DNA of 42,325 nucleotides from Pseudonocardia hydrocarbonoxydans (GTDB lineage: Bacteria; Actinomycetota; Actinomycetes; Mycobacteriales; Pseudonocardiaceae). Under the pieces are notes generated by a model. That model was not told the DNA's origin, did not search any database, and was given only the letters and a program-made list of their open reading frames with translations. How positions within the stretch are numbered: position 1 is the first letter of the stretch; each line of letters begins with the position of its first letter. The stretch spans positions 1 to 42,325 of the forward strand of contig NZ_BJNG01000019.1 in NCBI RefSeq assembly GCF_006539565.1, in the 5' to 3' direction. Of the stretch, positions 16,316 to 24,617 are shown in pieces. A program made the position numbers and the translations under genes.

Positions 16316-16370
16316 TGGCAGCAAAGCCACTGTGCTGCCACGTCCTGGCGGCATAGTGGCTTTACTGCCA
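16316..16370. terminator. 25-bp imperfect inverted repeat between convergent upp and tetR
   Basis: Arms 16316-16340 and 16346-16370 are inverted copies with 22 of 25 positions paired around a 5-nt loop; the shared core reads AGTGGCTTT/AAAGCCACT. The first arm is itself partly palindromic (TGGCAGCA/TGCTGCCA). It lies 54 bp after upp and 48 bp from the tetR stop, fitting a bidirectional terminator without a U tract. It could instead be a dispersed repeat. The arms are noticeably less GC-rich than the surroundings. Confidence 0.6.
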
Positions 16371-16375
16371 TTTCT

Positions 16376-16410
16376 GGCGGGGCGGGGCGGGGCGGGGCGG
16401 GGCGGGGCGG
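16376..16410 (+). repeat. GGCGG pentamer tandem array (7 units)
   Basis: Seven consecutive GGCGG units end 7 bp from the tetR stop. The repeated GGGG tracts make the plus strand a candidate G-quadruplex, and the array is prone to slippage. It adjoins the preceding inverted repeat and may contribute to termination or pausing. Confidence 0.75.
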
Positions 16411-16417
16411 GCGCGGG

Positions 16418-16951
16418 TCAGGGGGTGGGGCGGAGCCAGCCGTCCAGGGCCGCGTGCAGGGCGGCGGGGAAGCCGCCGTCGGCCGCCAGGCCGTGCCGTT
16501 CCAGGTCGACCAGCCCGTGCACCAGCGCCTGCACCGCGAGCGCCACGGTCGACGGGTCGGCGTCGCTGCGTGCGTCGGCCAGCGCGCGCCGCACGGCGTG
16601 GGCGAAGGGCGGCAGGACCGCGGTGGTCAGGGCCGTGCCGTGCAGGTACGGGTCGCCGAGCGCGGCCTCGCGGTAGGCCGTCGCCAGGCGGGCCAGGTGC
16701 TCGACCGGGTCGTCCGCGGGCTCGACGGCGGCGAGCCGCAGCGCGAGGTCGCGCGCGGCGCGGGCGGCCACGACGTCGAGCAGGGCGGGCTTGCCGCCGA
16801 ACAGCGCGTACACCGCGGTGGTCGAGGTGCCGCACTCCTGCGCCAGCACCCGCAGGCTCAGCGCGTCGGGTCCGCCGCCGGCGAGCAGCGCACCCGCACG
16901 GTCGAGCAGGCGCTCGCGCAGCGCCTCGTCGTGGACCTTCGGCCGGGGCAT
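16418..16951 (-). CDS. TetR/AcrR family transcriptional regulator
   Basis: 177 residues with an N-terminal TetR helix-turn-helix (LSLRVLAQECGTSTTAVYAL and FGGKPALLDVV, about 30-60). The C-terminal ligand domain contains YREAALGDPYLHGTAL and LAVQALVHGLVDLERHG, resembling the WHG/TetR_C_13 type. It probably acts as a dimeric repressor with unknown effector. It is on the same strand as the flavodoxin-like gene, starting 25 bp from the stop of that gene, and could be part of that operon. ATG 16951 is the start. No clear operator was found in the 25-bp gap. Confidence 0.85.
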   Translation of the reverse strand: MPRPKVHDEALRERLLDRAGALLAGGGPDALSLRVLAQECGTSTTAVYALFGGKPALLDVVAARAARDLALRLAAVEPADDPVEHLARLATAYREAALGDPYLHGTALTTAVLPPFAHAVRRALADARSDADPSTVALAVQALVHGLVDLERHGLAADGGFPAALHAALDGWLRPTP

Positions 16952-16976
16952 CGCGGCACAGTAGCGCCGTCGGCCC

Positions 16977-17435
16977 TCAGCCGCCCGGCATGATCGTGGC
17001 GGCCAGGGTGCCGCCGAGCTCGGCGCACGCGTCCAGGTCGGCCCGCGACGGCGCCCCGGTGACGAGCACGTGCGCGGCCGCCCGCGTCCAGCCCAGCCCG
17101 GCGGTGACCGTCTCCACCGACCGCACCGCCCCCTCGACGCCCAGGTTCCCGTGCACGTAGAGCCCGAACGGGAGGCCGCGGGTGTCGTCGGCGCAGGGGT
17201 AGTAGACGGTGTCGAAGAAGTGCTTGAGCGCCCCGGACATGTACCCGATGTTGGCCGGGGTGCCGAGCACGACGGCGTCCGCGGCGAGCAGGTCGGACGC
17301 GGTGGCGCCCAGCGCCGCGCGGCGGACGACGTCCACGCCGGTGATCTCCGGGTCGGCCGCCCCGCGCAGGACGGCGTCGAGCAGCTCGGCCGTGGCGGGC
17401 GAGGGCGTGTGGTGCACGACCAGCAGCCGGGTCAC
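16977..17435 (-). CDS. Flavodoxin-like / NAD(P)H oxidoreductase family protein
   Basis: 152 residues. The flavodoxin fold is shown by a first strand and phosphate loop (RLLVVHHTPSPATAELL, residues 3-19), DAVVLGTPANIGYMSGALKH (about 65-84) and a FFDTVYY helix. It probably binds FMN and performs electron transfer or quinone/azo reduction; the exact substrate is unknown. GTG 17435 overlaps the pmmB stop by 4 bp (GTGA), so it is translationally coupled as the third gene of deoD-pmmB-flavodoxin. Confidence 0.8.
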   Translation of the reverse strand: MTRLLVVHHTPSPATAELLDAVLRGAADPEITGVDVVRRAALGATASDLLAADAVVLGTPANIGYMSGALKHFFDTVYYPCADDTRGLPFGLYVHGNLGVEGAVRSVETVTAGLGWTRAAAHVLVTGAPSRADLDACAELGGTLAATIMPGG

Positions 17436-18994
17436 AGCAGCTCCGCCACGAGCGCGGCCAGCGCGTCGAGCCGCTCCTGCGCACGGGCCCGGTCGCCGTG
17501 CTCGACGACCTCCAGGTACGCCTTGAGCTTGGGCTCCGTTCCCGACGGCCGGATCACCAGCCGCTCGCCCTCGCGGCGCAGCACCAGCACGTCCGGCGCG
17601 GGGAAGGTGACGGCCCAGCCGGGCGGCGGGGAGTCCCGCAGCCGGGCCACGGCGGCGTCGCGGGGGCCGGGCTCCATCCGCACCGAGATGCCGCGGGTGA
17701 GGTGCACGCCGTGGGCGGCGGCCAGCTCGTCGAGCCGGTCCTGCACGCCCTGCCCGGACGCGCGCAGCGTGGCGGCGAGGTCGCAGGCCACCGTCGCCGC
17801 GGCGATCCCGTCCTTGTCGTTGACGGTGGCCGGGTCGACGCAGTAGCCCAGCGCCTCCTCGTAGCCGTACACCAGGCCGGGGCCGCCGCGCACGATCCAC
17901 TTGAAGCCGGTGAGCGTCTCGGCGAAGCGCGCGCCGTGGGCCGCGGCGATCGACCCGAGCATCGACGAGGAGACGACCGTGGTGGCCACCAGCGGGTCGT
18001 CGTAGGAGCCGGTGCGCAGCAGGTGGTCACCGAGCAGCACGCCGGTCTCGTCGCCGGTGAGCATCCGCCAGCCCTGCGGCCCCGGGATCCCCAGCGCGCA
18101 GCGGTCGGCGTCCGGGTCGAGCGCGACGGCGAGGTCGGCGCCCACCTCCGCGGCCAGCGCGAGCAGCGCGTCGGTGGCGCCGGGCTCCTCCGGGTTCGGG
18201 AAGGCTACGGTCGGGAAGTCGGGGTCGGGCGCCGCCTGGGAGGCGACGACGTGCACGTCGGTGAACCCGGCGCGGGCCAGCGCGTGCACCGCGGTGGCCC
18301 CGCCGACGCCGTGCATCGGGGTCAGCGCGATCCGCAGCGTGCGCGCGGAGCCCCGGGGCAGCCGGGCCACCCGGTCCAGGTAGGGCCCGGTGACGTCCAC
18401 CTCGGACACGTCGCCGCCGGTGGGCACCGACACCGCGGCGGGGGCGGCCGCGATCGCCGCCTCGATCTCGGTGTCCGACGGGGGTGCGAGCTGCGCGCCG
18501 TCGGCGAGGTAGACCTTGTAGCCGTTGTCGGCGGGCGGGTTGTGCGACGCCGTGATCTGCACCCCGGCCACCGCGCCCAGCTCGCGGACGGCGAACGCGA
18601 GCACCGGCGTCGGCAGTGGGCCCGGCAGCGTGCGCACGGCGAACCCGGCGCCGGCGAGCACGTCGGCGGCCGCCACGGCGAACGCGGCCGAGCCGTGCCG
18701 GGCGTCGCGCCCGACGACGACGGTGCCGCGGGCGCCGTCGCGGGCCAGCCACGCCGCGAGCCCGGCGGTGGCCCGGCGGACCACGGCGACGTTCATGCCC
18801 GCGGGCCCCGCGCGCACCGGGCCGCGCAGCCCGGCCGTGCCGAAGCGCAGCATCCCCGCCATCCGCGCGGCCAGCTCGTCGTCCGGCCCGCCCGCCATCG
18901 CGTCGGCGAGCACCCGCTGCAGCTCGGCCCGGGTGTCCGGGTCGGGGTCGTCGGCGATCCAGCGCAGCGCGGCGTCCCTCAGCCGAGGGTTCAC
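17432..18994 (-). CDS. pmmB: Phosphomannomutase/phosphoglucomutase family protein
   Basis: About 520 residues, typical of the alpha-D-phosphohexomutase superfamily. All four signatures are visible: the active-site phosphoserine loop [16 protein letters not shown], the metal loop [12 protein letters not shown], the sugar-binding loop YGYEEALGY, and the phosphate-binding loop [14 protein letters not shown]. It interconverts 1- and 6-phosphates of hexoses, or possibly pentoses given linkage to nucleoside phosphorylase. GTG 18994 overlaps the deoD stop (GTGA). The order deoD-pmmB near upp matches M. tuberculosis Rv3307-Rv3309c. Confidence 0.9.
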   Translation of the reverse strand: MNPRLRDAALRWIADDPDPDTRAELQRVLADAMAGGPDDELAARMAGMLRFGTAGLRGPVRAGPAGMNVAVVRRATAGLAAWLARDGARGTVVVGRDARHGSAAFAVAAADVLAGAGFAVRTLPGPLPTPVLAFAVRELGAVAGVQITASHNPPADNGYKVYLADGAQLAPPSDTEIEAAIAAAPAAVSVPTGGDVSEVDVTGPYLDRVARLPRGSARTLRIALTPMHGVGGATAVHALARAGFTDVHVVASQAAPDPDFPTVAFPNPEEPGATDALLALAAEVGADLAVALDPDADRCALGIPGPQGWRMLTGDETGVLLGDHLLRTGSYDDPLVATTVVSSSMLGSIAAAHGARFAETLTGFKWIVRGGPGLVYGYEEALGYCVDPATVNDKDGIAAATVACDLAATLRASGQGVQDRLDELAAAHGVHLTRGISVRMEPGPRDAAVARLRDSPPPGWAVTFPAPDVLVLRREGERLVIRPSGTEPKLKAYLEVVEHGDRARAQERLDALAALVAELL

Positions 18995-19773
18995 GACCTC
19001 GTGACCAGCTCGCGCAGCAGCCCGCCCATCCGCCCCGCCGCGGCGGCACCCGCCGCCAGCACCTCGTGGTGGTCGAGCGGCTCGCCGCTCAGGCCCGCGG
19101 CGAGGTTGGTCACCAGCGACAGCCCGAACACCTCGACGCCCAGCGCGCGCGCCGTGATCGCCTCCAGCACCGTCGACATCCCGACGAGGTCGGCACCCAG
19201 CCCGCGGTACATCCGGATCTCGGCGGGGGTCTCGAAGTGCGGGCCGGTCAGCCCGGCGTAGACGCCCTCGGCCAGCGTCGGGTCGATCTCGCGGGCCAGC
19301 GCGCGCAGCCGGGGGGAGTAGAGGTCGGTGAGGTCGACGAACTGCGCGCCGCGCAGCGGGGAGACCGCCGTCATGTTGAGGTGGTCGGAGATCAGCACCG
19401 GGTCGCCGACGGCCATGCCCTCGCGGATGCCGCCCGCGGCGTTGGTCAGGACGACGGTGGTGCAGCCCGCGGCGACCGCGGTGCGCACGCCGTGCACCAC
19501 CGGGTCGACGCCGTGGCCCTCGTAGAGGTGGGTGCGCCCGAGCAGCACCAGCGCCCGCCGCTCGCCGACCGGCACCGAGCGCGCCGTGCCGCCGTGCCCC
19601 GCGACCGTGGGCGCGAGGAAGCCGGGCAGCTCGGCCATCGGGACCTCGTGGGTCGCCTCGCCGATCAGGTCGGCGGCCGGGCGCCAGCCCGACCCCAGCA
19701 CCACGGCCACGTCGTGCCGGGGCACGCCGGTGGCCTCGGCCAGCGCGGCGGCCGCGTTCTCGTGCTCGCTCAT
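18991..19773 (-). CDS. deoD: Purine-nucleoside phosphorylase (trimeric type)
   Basis: 260 residues, the size of trimeric PNPs. It phosphorolyses purine (deoxy)nucleosides to free base and (deoxy)ribose-1-phosphate. Motifs: VVLGSGW near the N-terminus, the phosphate/ribose region [17 protein letters not shown], and the purine-binding block [21 protein letters not shown] followed by [10 protein letters not shown] and [12 protein letters not shown] 19773. It is first of a coupled three-gene unit with pmmB, whose mutase could process the sugar phosphate product. It could also be called punA. Confidence 0.92.
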   Translation of the reverse strand: MSEHENAAAALAEATGVPRHDVAVVLGSGWRPAADLIGEATHEVPMAELPGFLAPTVAGHGGTARSVPVGERRALVLLGRTHLYEGHGVDPVVHGVRTAVAAGCTTVVLTNAAGGIREGMAVGDPVLISDHLNMTAVSPLRGAQFVDLTDLYSPRLRALAREIDPTLAEGVYAGLTGPHFETPAEIRMYRGLGADLVGMSTVLEAITARALGVEVFGLSLVTNLAAGLSGEPLDHHEVLAAGAAAAGRMGGLLRELVTRS

Positions 19774-19797
19774 GCCCGCAGCCTACGGGCCGCGTGA

Positions 19798-21465
19798 TCA
19801 GCTCCCGGCGGTGGAGAAACCGGCCATGAGGACGTCGAACAGGGCCTCGGTGGTGCCCTCGCCGCGGTCGCCGGGGACGGTGAGCCGGGCCACCCAGACC
19901 GCGCTGCCCTCGGCGGGCACCAGCGCCAGCCAGGTGGCGCGTTCCTGGCCGCCGCGGGCGGTGCGGTAGGTCAGCCGGTCGTCGAGCAGCGGGGTCTGGT
20001 CGAGCGTGTCGACGCCGAGCGCGTCGGTGGTGAGCCCGGCCAGCGCCGCGTCGCGCGACTCCGCCCGCTCGACGCTGAACTCCTCGGTGCCGTCGGGGCT
20101 GACGAACGACGCCGTGCGCGCGCCCCCGAGCGGCTCGTGGGCGAACGGGGTCCAGCCCACCGGCACGTCGGCGTCGAAGCCGAGCGGGTCGAGGTGCGGG
20201 ATCAGCGCGGTGTCCGCCGAGGTGACCGTGACCGTCCCGAGGGGCGACTGCCCGCCCGCGATCCGGGTGACCGCCCACCCGGCGGCCGTGCCGAGCAGCA
20301 CCGCCAGCGCCCCGGCGACGACGAGCGCGGCGGCCTGCACGAGGGTGGCCGGGGCGGGCTCGGGCGCGCGCGGCCGGGCGCGGGCGGGCTCGGGCCGCGG
20401 CGCCGGCGGCGGGGAGGTGCCGGGCCGGGGGGCGAGCGGGCGCGGCGACGGCGGGCCGGGCAGCGGGCCCGGGTCGGCGGCCAGCGCGGCCGCCGCCGGG
20501 GGCCGGGCCTCCAGCACCGCGGAGCTGCGCTCGGGCGGGGAGTACGGGGCGGGCGGCTCGGGTGTCGGGGTGACGAACGAGGCGAGCGTCGGGGCGTCCG
20601 GCGAGCCAGGGTAGAGCGGGTCGTCGGGGTCGGAGATCAGCGGGCGCAGCCGGATGCGCACCTCGTCGAGGGGCATCCGGGAGTCGGGGTCCTTGACCAT
20701 CAGCGCCGCGATGACCTCGGCCACCGGCCCGCCGGTGCGGGTGCGGGGCACCTCGCCGTCGACGACCTCGGTGATGGTCTGCACCGGGTCGCCGCCCACG
20801 TCGTAGGGCGGGCGGCCCTCCACGGCGGCGAACAGCGTGGCGCCCAGGCCCCACAGGTCGGCGGCGGGGGTGACCGGCTGCCCGGCCGCCACCTCGGGCG
20901 CGATGTAGGCGGGGGAGCCGAGCACCAGGCCCGCGCTCGTCATCGGGGCGTCGGCGATGTTGCGGGCGATGCCGAAGTCGGTGAGCTTGACGCGCCCGTC
21001 GTCGGCGACCAGCACGTTGCCCGGCTTGACGTCACGGTGGGTGATGCCGGCGCGGTGCGCGGCCCGCAGACCCCCCGCGGTGGCGTAACCGACGACGGCC
21101 GCCTGTCCGTCCGAGAGCGCGCCGTGGTCGGAGATCATCTCCGCCAGGTTGCGCGAGGGCACCAGCTCCAGCACCACGACCGGCTCGCCGTCGGCCTCCA
21201 CCACGTCGAACACGGTGATGACGTTGGGGTGCGACAGCCCGCCGACCGCCCGGGCCTCGCGCAGGATCCGCTCCCGCATGTCGAGCGCCTCACGGTCGCC
21301 GACGCCGTGCGGGACCCGCAGCTCCTTCACCGCGACCCGCCGCCGCAGCACCTCGTCGTACCCGGCCCAGACGGTGCCCATGGCCCCGCTGCCGATCTTG
21401 CCCGACAGCAGGTAGCGGCCGCCGATGCGGCGCTGCCCGTCGTCCGGCGTGGTCACGTCACCCAT
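19798..21465 (-). CDS. Serine/threonine protein kinase, membrane-anchored
   Basis: 555 residues. A Hanks-type kinase domain (about 18-280) has a glycine loop GSGAMGTVWAG, Lys in VAVKEL, catalytic HRDVKPGN, DFG in LTDFGIAR, and APE-like SPAYIAPEVA. A Pro/Ala-rich linker follows, one membrane segment (VQAAALVVAGALAVLLG, about 375-395), and an extracytoplasmic domain of about 150 residues without PASTA repeats (HLDPLGFDADVPVGWTPF). It should sense an external cue through this domain. ATG 21465. It faces the amidohydrolase divergently. The mycobacterial equivalent neighbourhood lacks this gene, so it is an insertion into conserved order. Confidence 0.9.
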   Translation of the reverse strand: MGDVTTPDDGQRRIGGRYLLSGKIGSGAMGTVWAGYDEVLRRRVAVKELRVPHGVGDREALDMRERILREARAVGGLSHPNVITVFDVVEADGEPVVVLELVPSRNLAEMISDHGALSDGQAAVVGYATAGGLRAAHRAGITHRDVKPGNVLVADDGRVKLTDFGIARNIADAPMTSAGLVLGSPAYIAPEVAAGQPVTPAADLWGLGATLFAAVEGRPPYDVGGDPVQTITEVVDGEVPRTRTGGPVAEVIAALMVKDPDSRMPLDEVRIRLRPLISDPDDPLYPGSPDAPTLASFVTPTPEPPAPYSPPERSSAVLEARPPAAAALAADPGPLPGPPSPRPLAPRPGTSPPPAPRPEPARARPRAPEPAPATLVQAAALVVAGALAVLLGTAAGWAVTRIAGGQSPLGTVTVTSADTALIPHLDPLGFDADVPVGWTPFAHEPLGGARTASFVSPDGTEEFSVERAESRDAALAGLTTDALGVDTLDQTPLLDDRLTYRTARGGQERATWLALVPAEGSAVWVARLTVPGDRGEGTTEALFDVLMAGFSTAGS

Positions 21466-21741
21466 TCTGACGGCCGCGTATCGCCAGTTCGCACGGGGTA
21501 CTCCTGCCCGTATGACCTCCGAGGAGCGCGACCCCGTGAGACGAACGGCGAAACGTGCCGCTCGTCGCCGATGTGGATCACCGCTCGTCGCGCGCAGTGC
21601 CTCCGTCCGCAGCAGATCGGCGACCCCTCGGCGAGCGTTTCCCTACGTGACCGATTTGCGCTTGGTACACCGCCGTCCGGGTGAGCACCATGTGCCGATG
21701 CAGGACAGAGCAGAGATGCACGTCCGGAGCGGGGGTGTGCA

Positions 21742-22968
21742 GTGACCTTGCTGGAATCCTCCCCGGTCATGCCCCCCGCAGTGGCCGACCTCGGCGTGGG
21801 CACCGGCCCCGCCTGGCTCGACGCCTGGCTGGCGGCCCACGCCGACGACGTCGTCGGCTGGCGGCGCTCCCTGCACGCGGTACCCGAGCTCGGCCGCGCC
21901 GAGCACCGCACCACCGCGCTCGTCGCCCAGCAGCTCCTGGCCGCCGGCCTGGAGCCCCGCACGCTCCCCGGGGGCACCGGCCTGGTCTGCGACATCGGCT
22001 ACGGCGACCGCTGCGTCGCGCTGCGCGCCGACCTCGACGCCCTGCCGCTGCAGGAGGACACCGGCCTGCCGTTCGCGTCCACCGTCGACGGCGTGATGCA
22101 CGCCTGCGGCCACGACGCGCACACCGCCGTCGTGCTCGGGGCGGGTCTCGCACTGGCCTCGGCCCCGAGCCTGCCCGGCCGCGTCCGGCTGATCTTCCAG
22201 CCGGCCGAGGAGGTGCAGCCCGGCGGCGCGCTCGACATGGTCGCCGACGGCGCCATGGAGGGCGTGCAGCGGATCTTCGCGCTGCACTGCGACCCGCGCC
22301 TGGAGGTCGGCAAGCTGGGCACCCGCGTCGGCCCGATCACCTCGGCGTGCGACCTGCTGGAGATCCGGCTCACCTCGCCCGGCGGGCACACCGCGCGCCC
22401 GCACCTGACCGCCGACCTCGTCGAGGCGCTCGGCCTGCTGATCACCCAGCTGCCGCTGCTGCTCGGCCGCCAGGTCGACCCCCGCTCGGGCACCGTCCTG
22501 GTCTGGGGCGCGGTGCAGGCGGGCGAGGCGGCCAACGCCATCCCGCAGCACGGCCTGCTGCGCGGCACGCTGCGCACCGCCGACCACGCCACCTGGAACG
22601 AGCTGGAGGACAAGGTCCGCGCGCTCGTCGCCGCGGTGCTCGCGCCCACCGGCGTCGGGTACGTCCTGGAGCACGTCCGCGGCGTCCCCCCGGTGGTCAA
22701 CGAGGCGGCCAGCAGCGGCATGCTCGCCGGCGCGGCGTCGGCGATCCTGGGTCCCGAGGCCTCGGTCGGCACCGAGCAGTCCAGCGGCGGCGAGGACTTC
22801 GCCTGGTACCTCGAGCACGTCCCCGGCGCGATGGCCCGGCTCGGCGTCTGGCCCGGCCACGGCCCGATGCGCGACATCCACCAGCCCACCTTCGACCTCG
22901 ACGAGCGCGCCCTGCCCTTCGGCGTCCGCGTCCTGGCCCAGGCGGCCCTCGCCTCCCTCACCACCTGA
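21742..22968 (+). CDS. amiA: M20 family amidohydrolase
   Basis: 408 residues of the M20D amidohydrolase type (hippurate/IAA-amino acid hydrolase-like). Metal-binding and catalytic motifs: RADLDALPL, ACGHDAHTA, FQPAEEVQPGGALDM, SPGGHTARPH in the dimerisation domain, and GGEDFAWYL. It hydrolyses N-acyl amide bonds; the substrate is unknown. GTG 21742. The 276-bp upstream gap shared with the kinase gene probably carries divergent promoters. The stop codon directly abuts the left end of the inverted-repeat unit starting at 22969. It corresponds to M. tuberculosis amiA1/amiB1 by position. Confidence 0.85.
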   Translation: MTLLESSPVMPPAVADLGVGTGPAWLDAWLAAHADDVVGWRRSLHAVPELGRAEHRTTALVAQQLLAAGLEPRTLPGGTGLVCDIGYGDRCVALRADLDALPLQEDTGLPFASTVDGVMHACGHDAHTAVVLGAGLALASAPSLPGRVRLIFQPAEEVQPGGALDMVADGAMEGVQRIFALHCDPRLEVGKLGTRVGPITSACDLLEIRLTSPGGHTARPHLTADLVEALGLLITQLPLLLGRQVDPRSGTVLVWGAVQAGEAANAIPQHGLLRGTLRTADHATWNELEDKVRALVAAVLAPTGVGYVLEHVRGVPPVVNEAASSGMLAGAASAILGPEASVGTEQSSGGEDFAWYLEHVPGAMARLGVWPGHGPMRDIHQPTFDLDERALPFGVRVLAQAALASLTT

Positions 22969-23018
22969 CCCGCGAGTCGGGACATCCGTGCGACCGAGTC
23001 GCGCGGCGCGCGTGACCG
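22969..23018 (+). repeat. Left half of palindromic repeat element flanking the DUF559 gene
   Basis: It begins immediately after the amidohydrolase TGA with the 13-bp terminal repeat CCCGCGAGTCGGG (22969-22981), then CGACCGAGTC and GCGCGGCGCGCGTGACCG. The same sequence order is found in the solo element at 34654. The last 7 bases, GTGACCG (23012-23018), recur at 24046-24052. Confidence 0.85.
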
Positions 23019-23019
23019 G

Positions 23020-23048
23020 TTGTCCACATCGGCCCTGAGCTGTCCACA
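23020..23048 (+). promoter_or_regulatory. Two DnaA-box-like sequences upstream of the DUF559 gene
   Basis: TTGTCCACA (23020-23028) equals the GC-rich actinobacterial DnaA-box consensus. CTGTCCACA (23040-23048) differs by one base and lies 20 bp further in the same orientation, about two helical turns apart. Both are inside the inserted segment, 50-80 bp before ATG 23099. DnaA binding is an inference. Confidence 0.4.
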
Positions 23049-23098
23049 GGAGGACGGCTCGGGGTCCGTGACGGCCCGGTGGCGTCCAACCTGGACGT

Positions 23099-24049
23099 AT
23101 GACCGAGATCGCCCTGGACGCCTTCGGTGTCGTCACGCGTGCCGAGGCGATCGCCGCCGCCGGGTCCTACCGGGTCCGGGTGGCCCAGGAGACCGGCGTG
23201 CTGCTCTCCCCGTGGACGGGGGTGCTGGTCGACGGCACCCGCTGCACGCAGACCGGCACGCTGGCGGCCGCGGCGCTGCGGGCCGTCGGTCCGGGGGCCG
23301 TACTGGCCGGGCCGACCGCGGCCCGGTTGCACGGCTGCACCGCCGCGCCGGCCACCCCGGTCCACGTCGTGGTGCCCTACGAGCACCCGCGGCGGTCCCG
23401 GCCCGGGCTGGTGGTGCACAACGGGCCGCTGCCCACCGTCGACCGGGTCGACCTGGACGGTCTGCCGGTGCTCACCCTCGACCGGGTGGTGGCCGACCTG
23501 CTCTGCCGCGGGCGGCCGCAGGACGCGCTCGCCGTCGCCGACCAGGCGCTGGCCCGGCTGGACCCGATCACCCGGGAGGGGTTCCGCGCCGCCGTGGCCG
23601 CCAGGCTGGCGACGCGTCCCGATCCGCGCGGCACGCTGCGCGCCACCCGGCTGCTGGGGCTCGCCACCGGCCGCGCGGAGTCACCCGCCGAGAGCCGGCT
23701 GCTGTTCCGGGTGGTCGACGCGGGCTTCCCGGTGCCCGAGGTCAACGCCTCGGTGTGCGGGATCGACGGCCGCGAGATCTACCGGCTCGACCTGGCGTGG
23801 ACCGAGCTGCGCATCGCGATCGAGTACCACGGGTACGCCGCGCACGTCGGGCGCACCGCGCAGGACGAGGCCCGGGCCGAGGACCTGCGCCGGCGCGGGT
23901 GGATCCTCGTCGAGGTGTGGTCCGACGACGCGGACGACCCGCGCGTGGAGACGGAGCTGGCGGCGGCGTTCCGGCGTCGGGGGGTGTCGACGGAGGGTCG
24001 CCGGCCCGGGGTGCTGCAGGCGCGGCGGCACCGCGAACCGCGCCGGTGA
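23099..24049 (+). CDS. AbiEi-like N-terminus plus DUF559/Vsr-fold endonuclease domain protein
   Basis: 316 residues. The N-terminal third resembles the winged-helix start of AbiEi-type proteins (FGVVTRAEAIAAAGSYRVRV). The C-terminal part (about 195-300) is a PD-(D/E)XK/Vsr-like DUF559 domain: SPAESRLLFRVVDAGFPVP, then YRLDLAWTELRIAIEYHG with acidic D and E, and RRGWILVEVW. A DNA nickase or endonuclease activity is inferred from the fold; no partner toxin lies nearby. The gene sits between two inverted copies of a repeat, and its TGA stop is part of the right 7-bp direct repeat GTGACCG. It separates two genes whose homologues adjoin in mycobacteria. Confidence 0.75.
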   Translation: MTEIALDAFGVVTRAEAIAAAGSYRVRVAQETGVLLSPWTGVLVDGTRCTQTGTLAAAALRAVGPGAVLAGPTAARLHGCTAAPATPVHVVVPYEHPRRSRPGLVVHNGPLPTVDRVDLDGLPVLTLDRVVADLLCRGRPQDALAVADQALARLDPITREGFRAAVAARLATRPDPRGTLRATRLLGLATGRAESPAESRLLFRVVDAGFPVPEVNASVCGIDGREIYRLDLAWTELRIAIEYHGYAAHVGRTAQDEARAEDLRRRGWILVEVWSDDADDPRVETELAAAFRRRGVSTEGRRPGVLQARRHREPRR

Positions 24050-24096
24050 CCGCACGACGGCGACCTCTCGGTCGCACGGATCTCCCGACTCGCGGG
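24046..24096 (-). repeat. Right half of palindromic repeat element flanking the DUF559 gene
   Basis: It starts with GTGACCG (24046-24052, duplicate of 23012-23018) and ends with CCCGACTCGCGGG (24084-24096), the exact inverted complement of the left 13-bp terminus. CTCGGTCGCACGGA precedes the terminus, as in the copy at 26498. Directly after it comes TCA, the stop codon of the minus-strand gamma-glutamylcyclotransferase-like gene. Confidence 0.85.
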
Positions 24097-24552
24097 TCAG
24101 AAGGACTTGCTGCTGGGACGGCTGCGCAGCGCGGCGACGTAGTCGTCGGGGGCGCCCGCCTGCTCGGCGGCGTCGGCCAGCACACCCAGGTAGCGGGCGC
24201 TGGGCTCGCCGCCCTCGTAGTCGTTGAGCACGTAGATCCACGCGAGGACGTCGCCCTCCAGGGTGTGCACGCGCAGCCGCAGCTTCTTGTGCATCCCCAG
24301 CTCGCCGCCCTCCCAGCGGTCGAGCTGCGAGGCGTCGGGCTCGGGCACGTCGTAGAGCACCACGAACACCTGCTCGCCCGGTGCCTCGACGACCGTGGAG
24401 AGCGCGCCCTCCCAGGCGTAGTCGCTGCCCCCGAAGGTCAGCCGCCACCCCTGCAGCCACCCCGTGCCCGCCATCGGCGAGTGGGGCGCGCGCTGCTTCA
24501 TCTGGGCGGGATCCATGTTCGACCCGTAGGCGGCGTAGAGCGGCACCGCCAC
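24097..24552 (-). CDS. Gamma-glutamylcyclotransferase family protein
   Basis: About 151 residues. The AIG2/GGCT-like fold is indicated by the substrate-loop motif PLYAAYGSNMDPAQM at the very N-terminus, FGGSDYAWEGALSTVV and VYVLNDYEGGEPS-like segments near the end. Cyclotransferase activity would need a conserved Glu, plausibly in AWEGALST. It is positioned like M. tuberculosis Rv3304, next to lpdA. GTG 24552 is chosen so that the family motif begins a few residues in; GTG 24546 and upstream GTG 24570/TTG 24591 are alternatives. It is divergent from lpdA with a 65-bp gap. Confidence 0.75.
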   Translation of the reverse strand: MAVPLYAAYGSNMDPAQMKQRAPHSPMAGTGWLQGWRLTFGGSDYAWEGALSTVVEAPGEQVFVVLYDVPEPDASQLDRWEGGELGMHKKLRLRVHTLEGDVLAWIYVLNDYEGGEPSARYLGVLADAAEQAGAPDDYVAALRSRPSSKSF

Positions 24553-24617
24553 AGAGTAGTGCGGAGCCACCCGCGTACCGTGATCGGGCAACCCGGACGA
24601 TCTCCCGAGAGGCCCCG

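Noticed and set aside
17432..20854. Continuous 1140-codon minus-strand frame suggesting a giant fusion with pmmB
   Set aside because: Upstream of GTG 18994 the frame is an Arg/Ala-rich shadow of deoD and the kinase, which are intact in other frames; the GTGA overlap marks the real start.
21512..21745. 77-codon frame before the M20 amidohydrolase with GTGA overlap
   Set aside because: Codon use is unlike neighbours (AGA, AAA, CGA, TTT, TTG) and the stretch should contain the promoters of the divergent kinase and amidohydrolase genes.
23099..24049. AbiEi-like protein as half of a type IV toxin-antitoxin pair
   Set aside because: No AbiEii-like nucleotidyltransferase toxin gene adjoins; the C-terminus is a nuclease-like domain instead.
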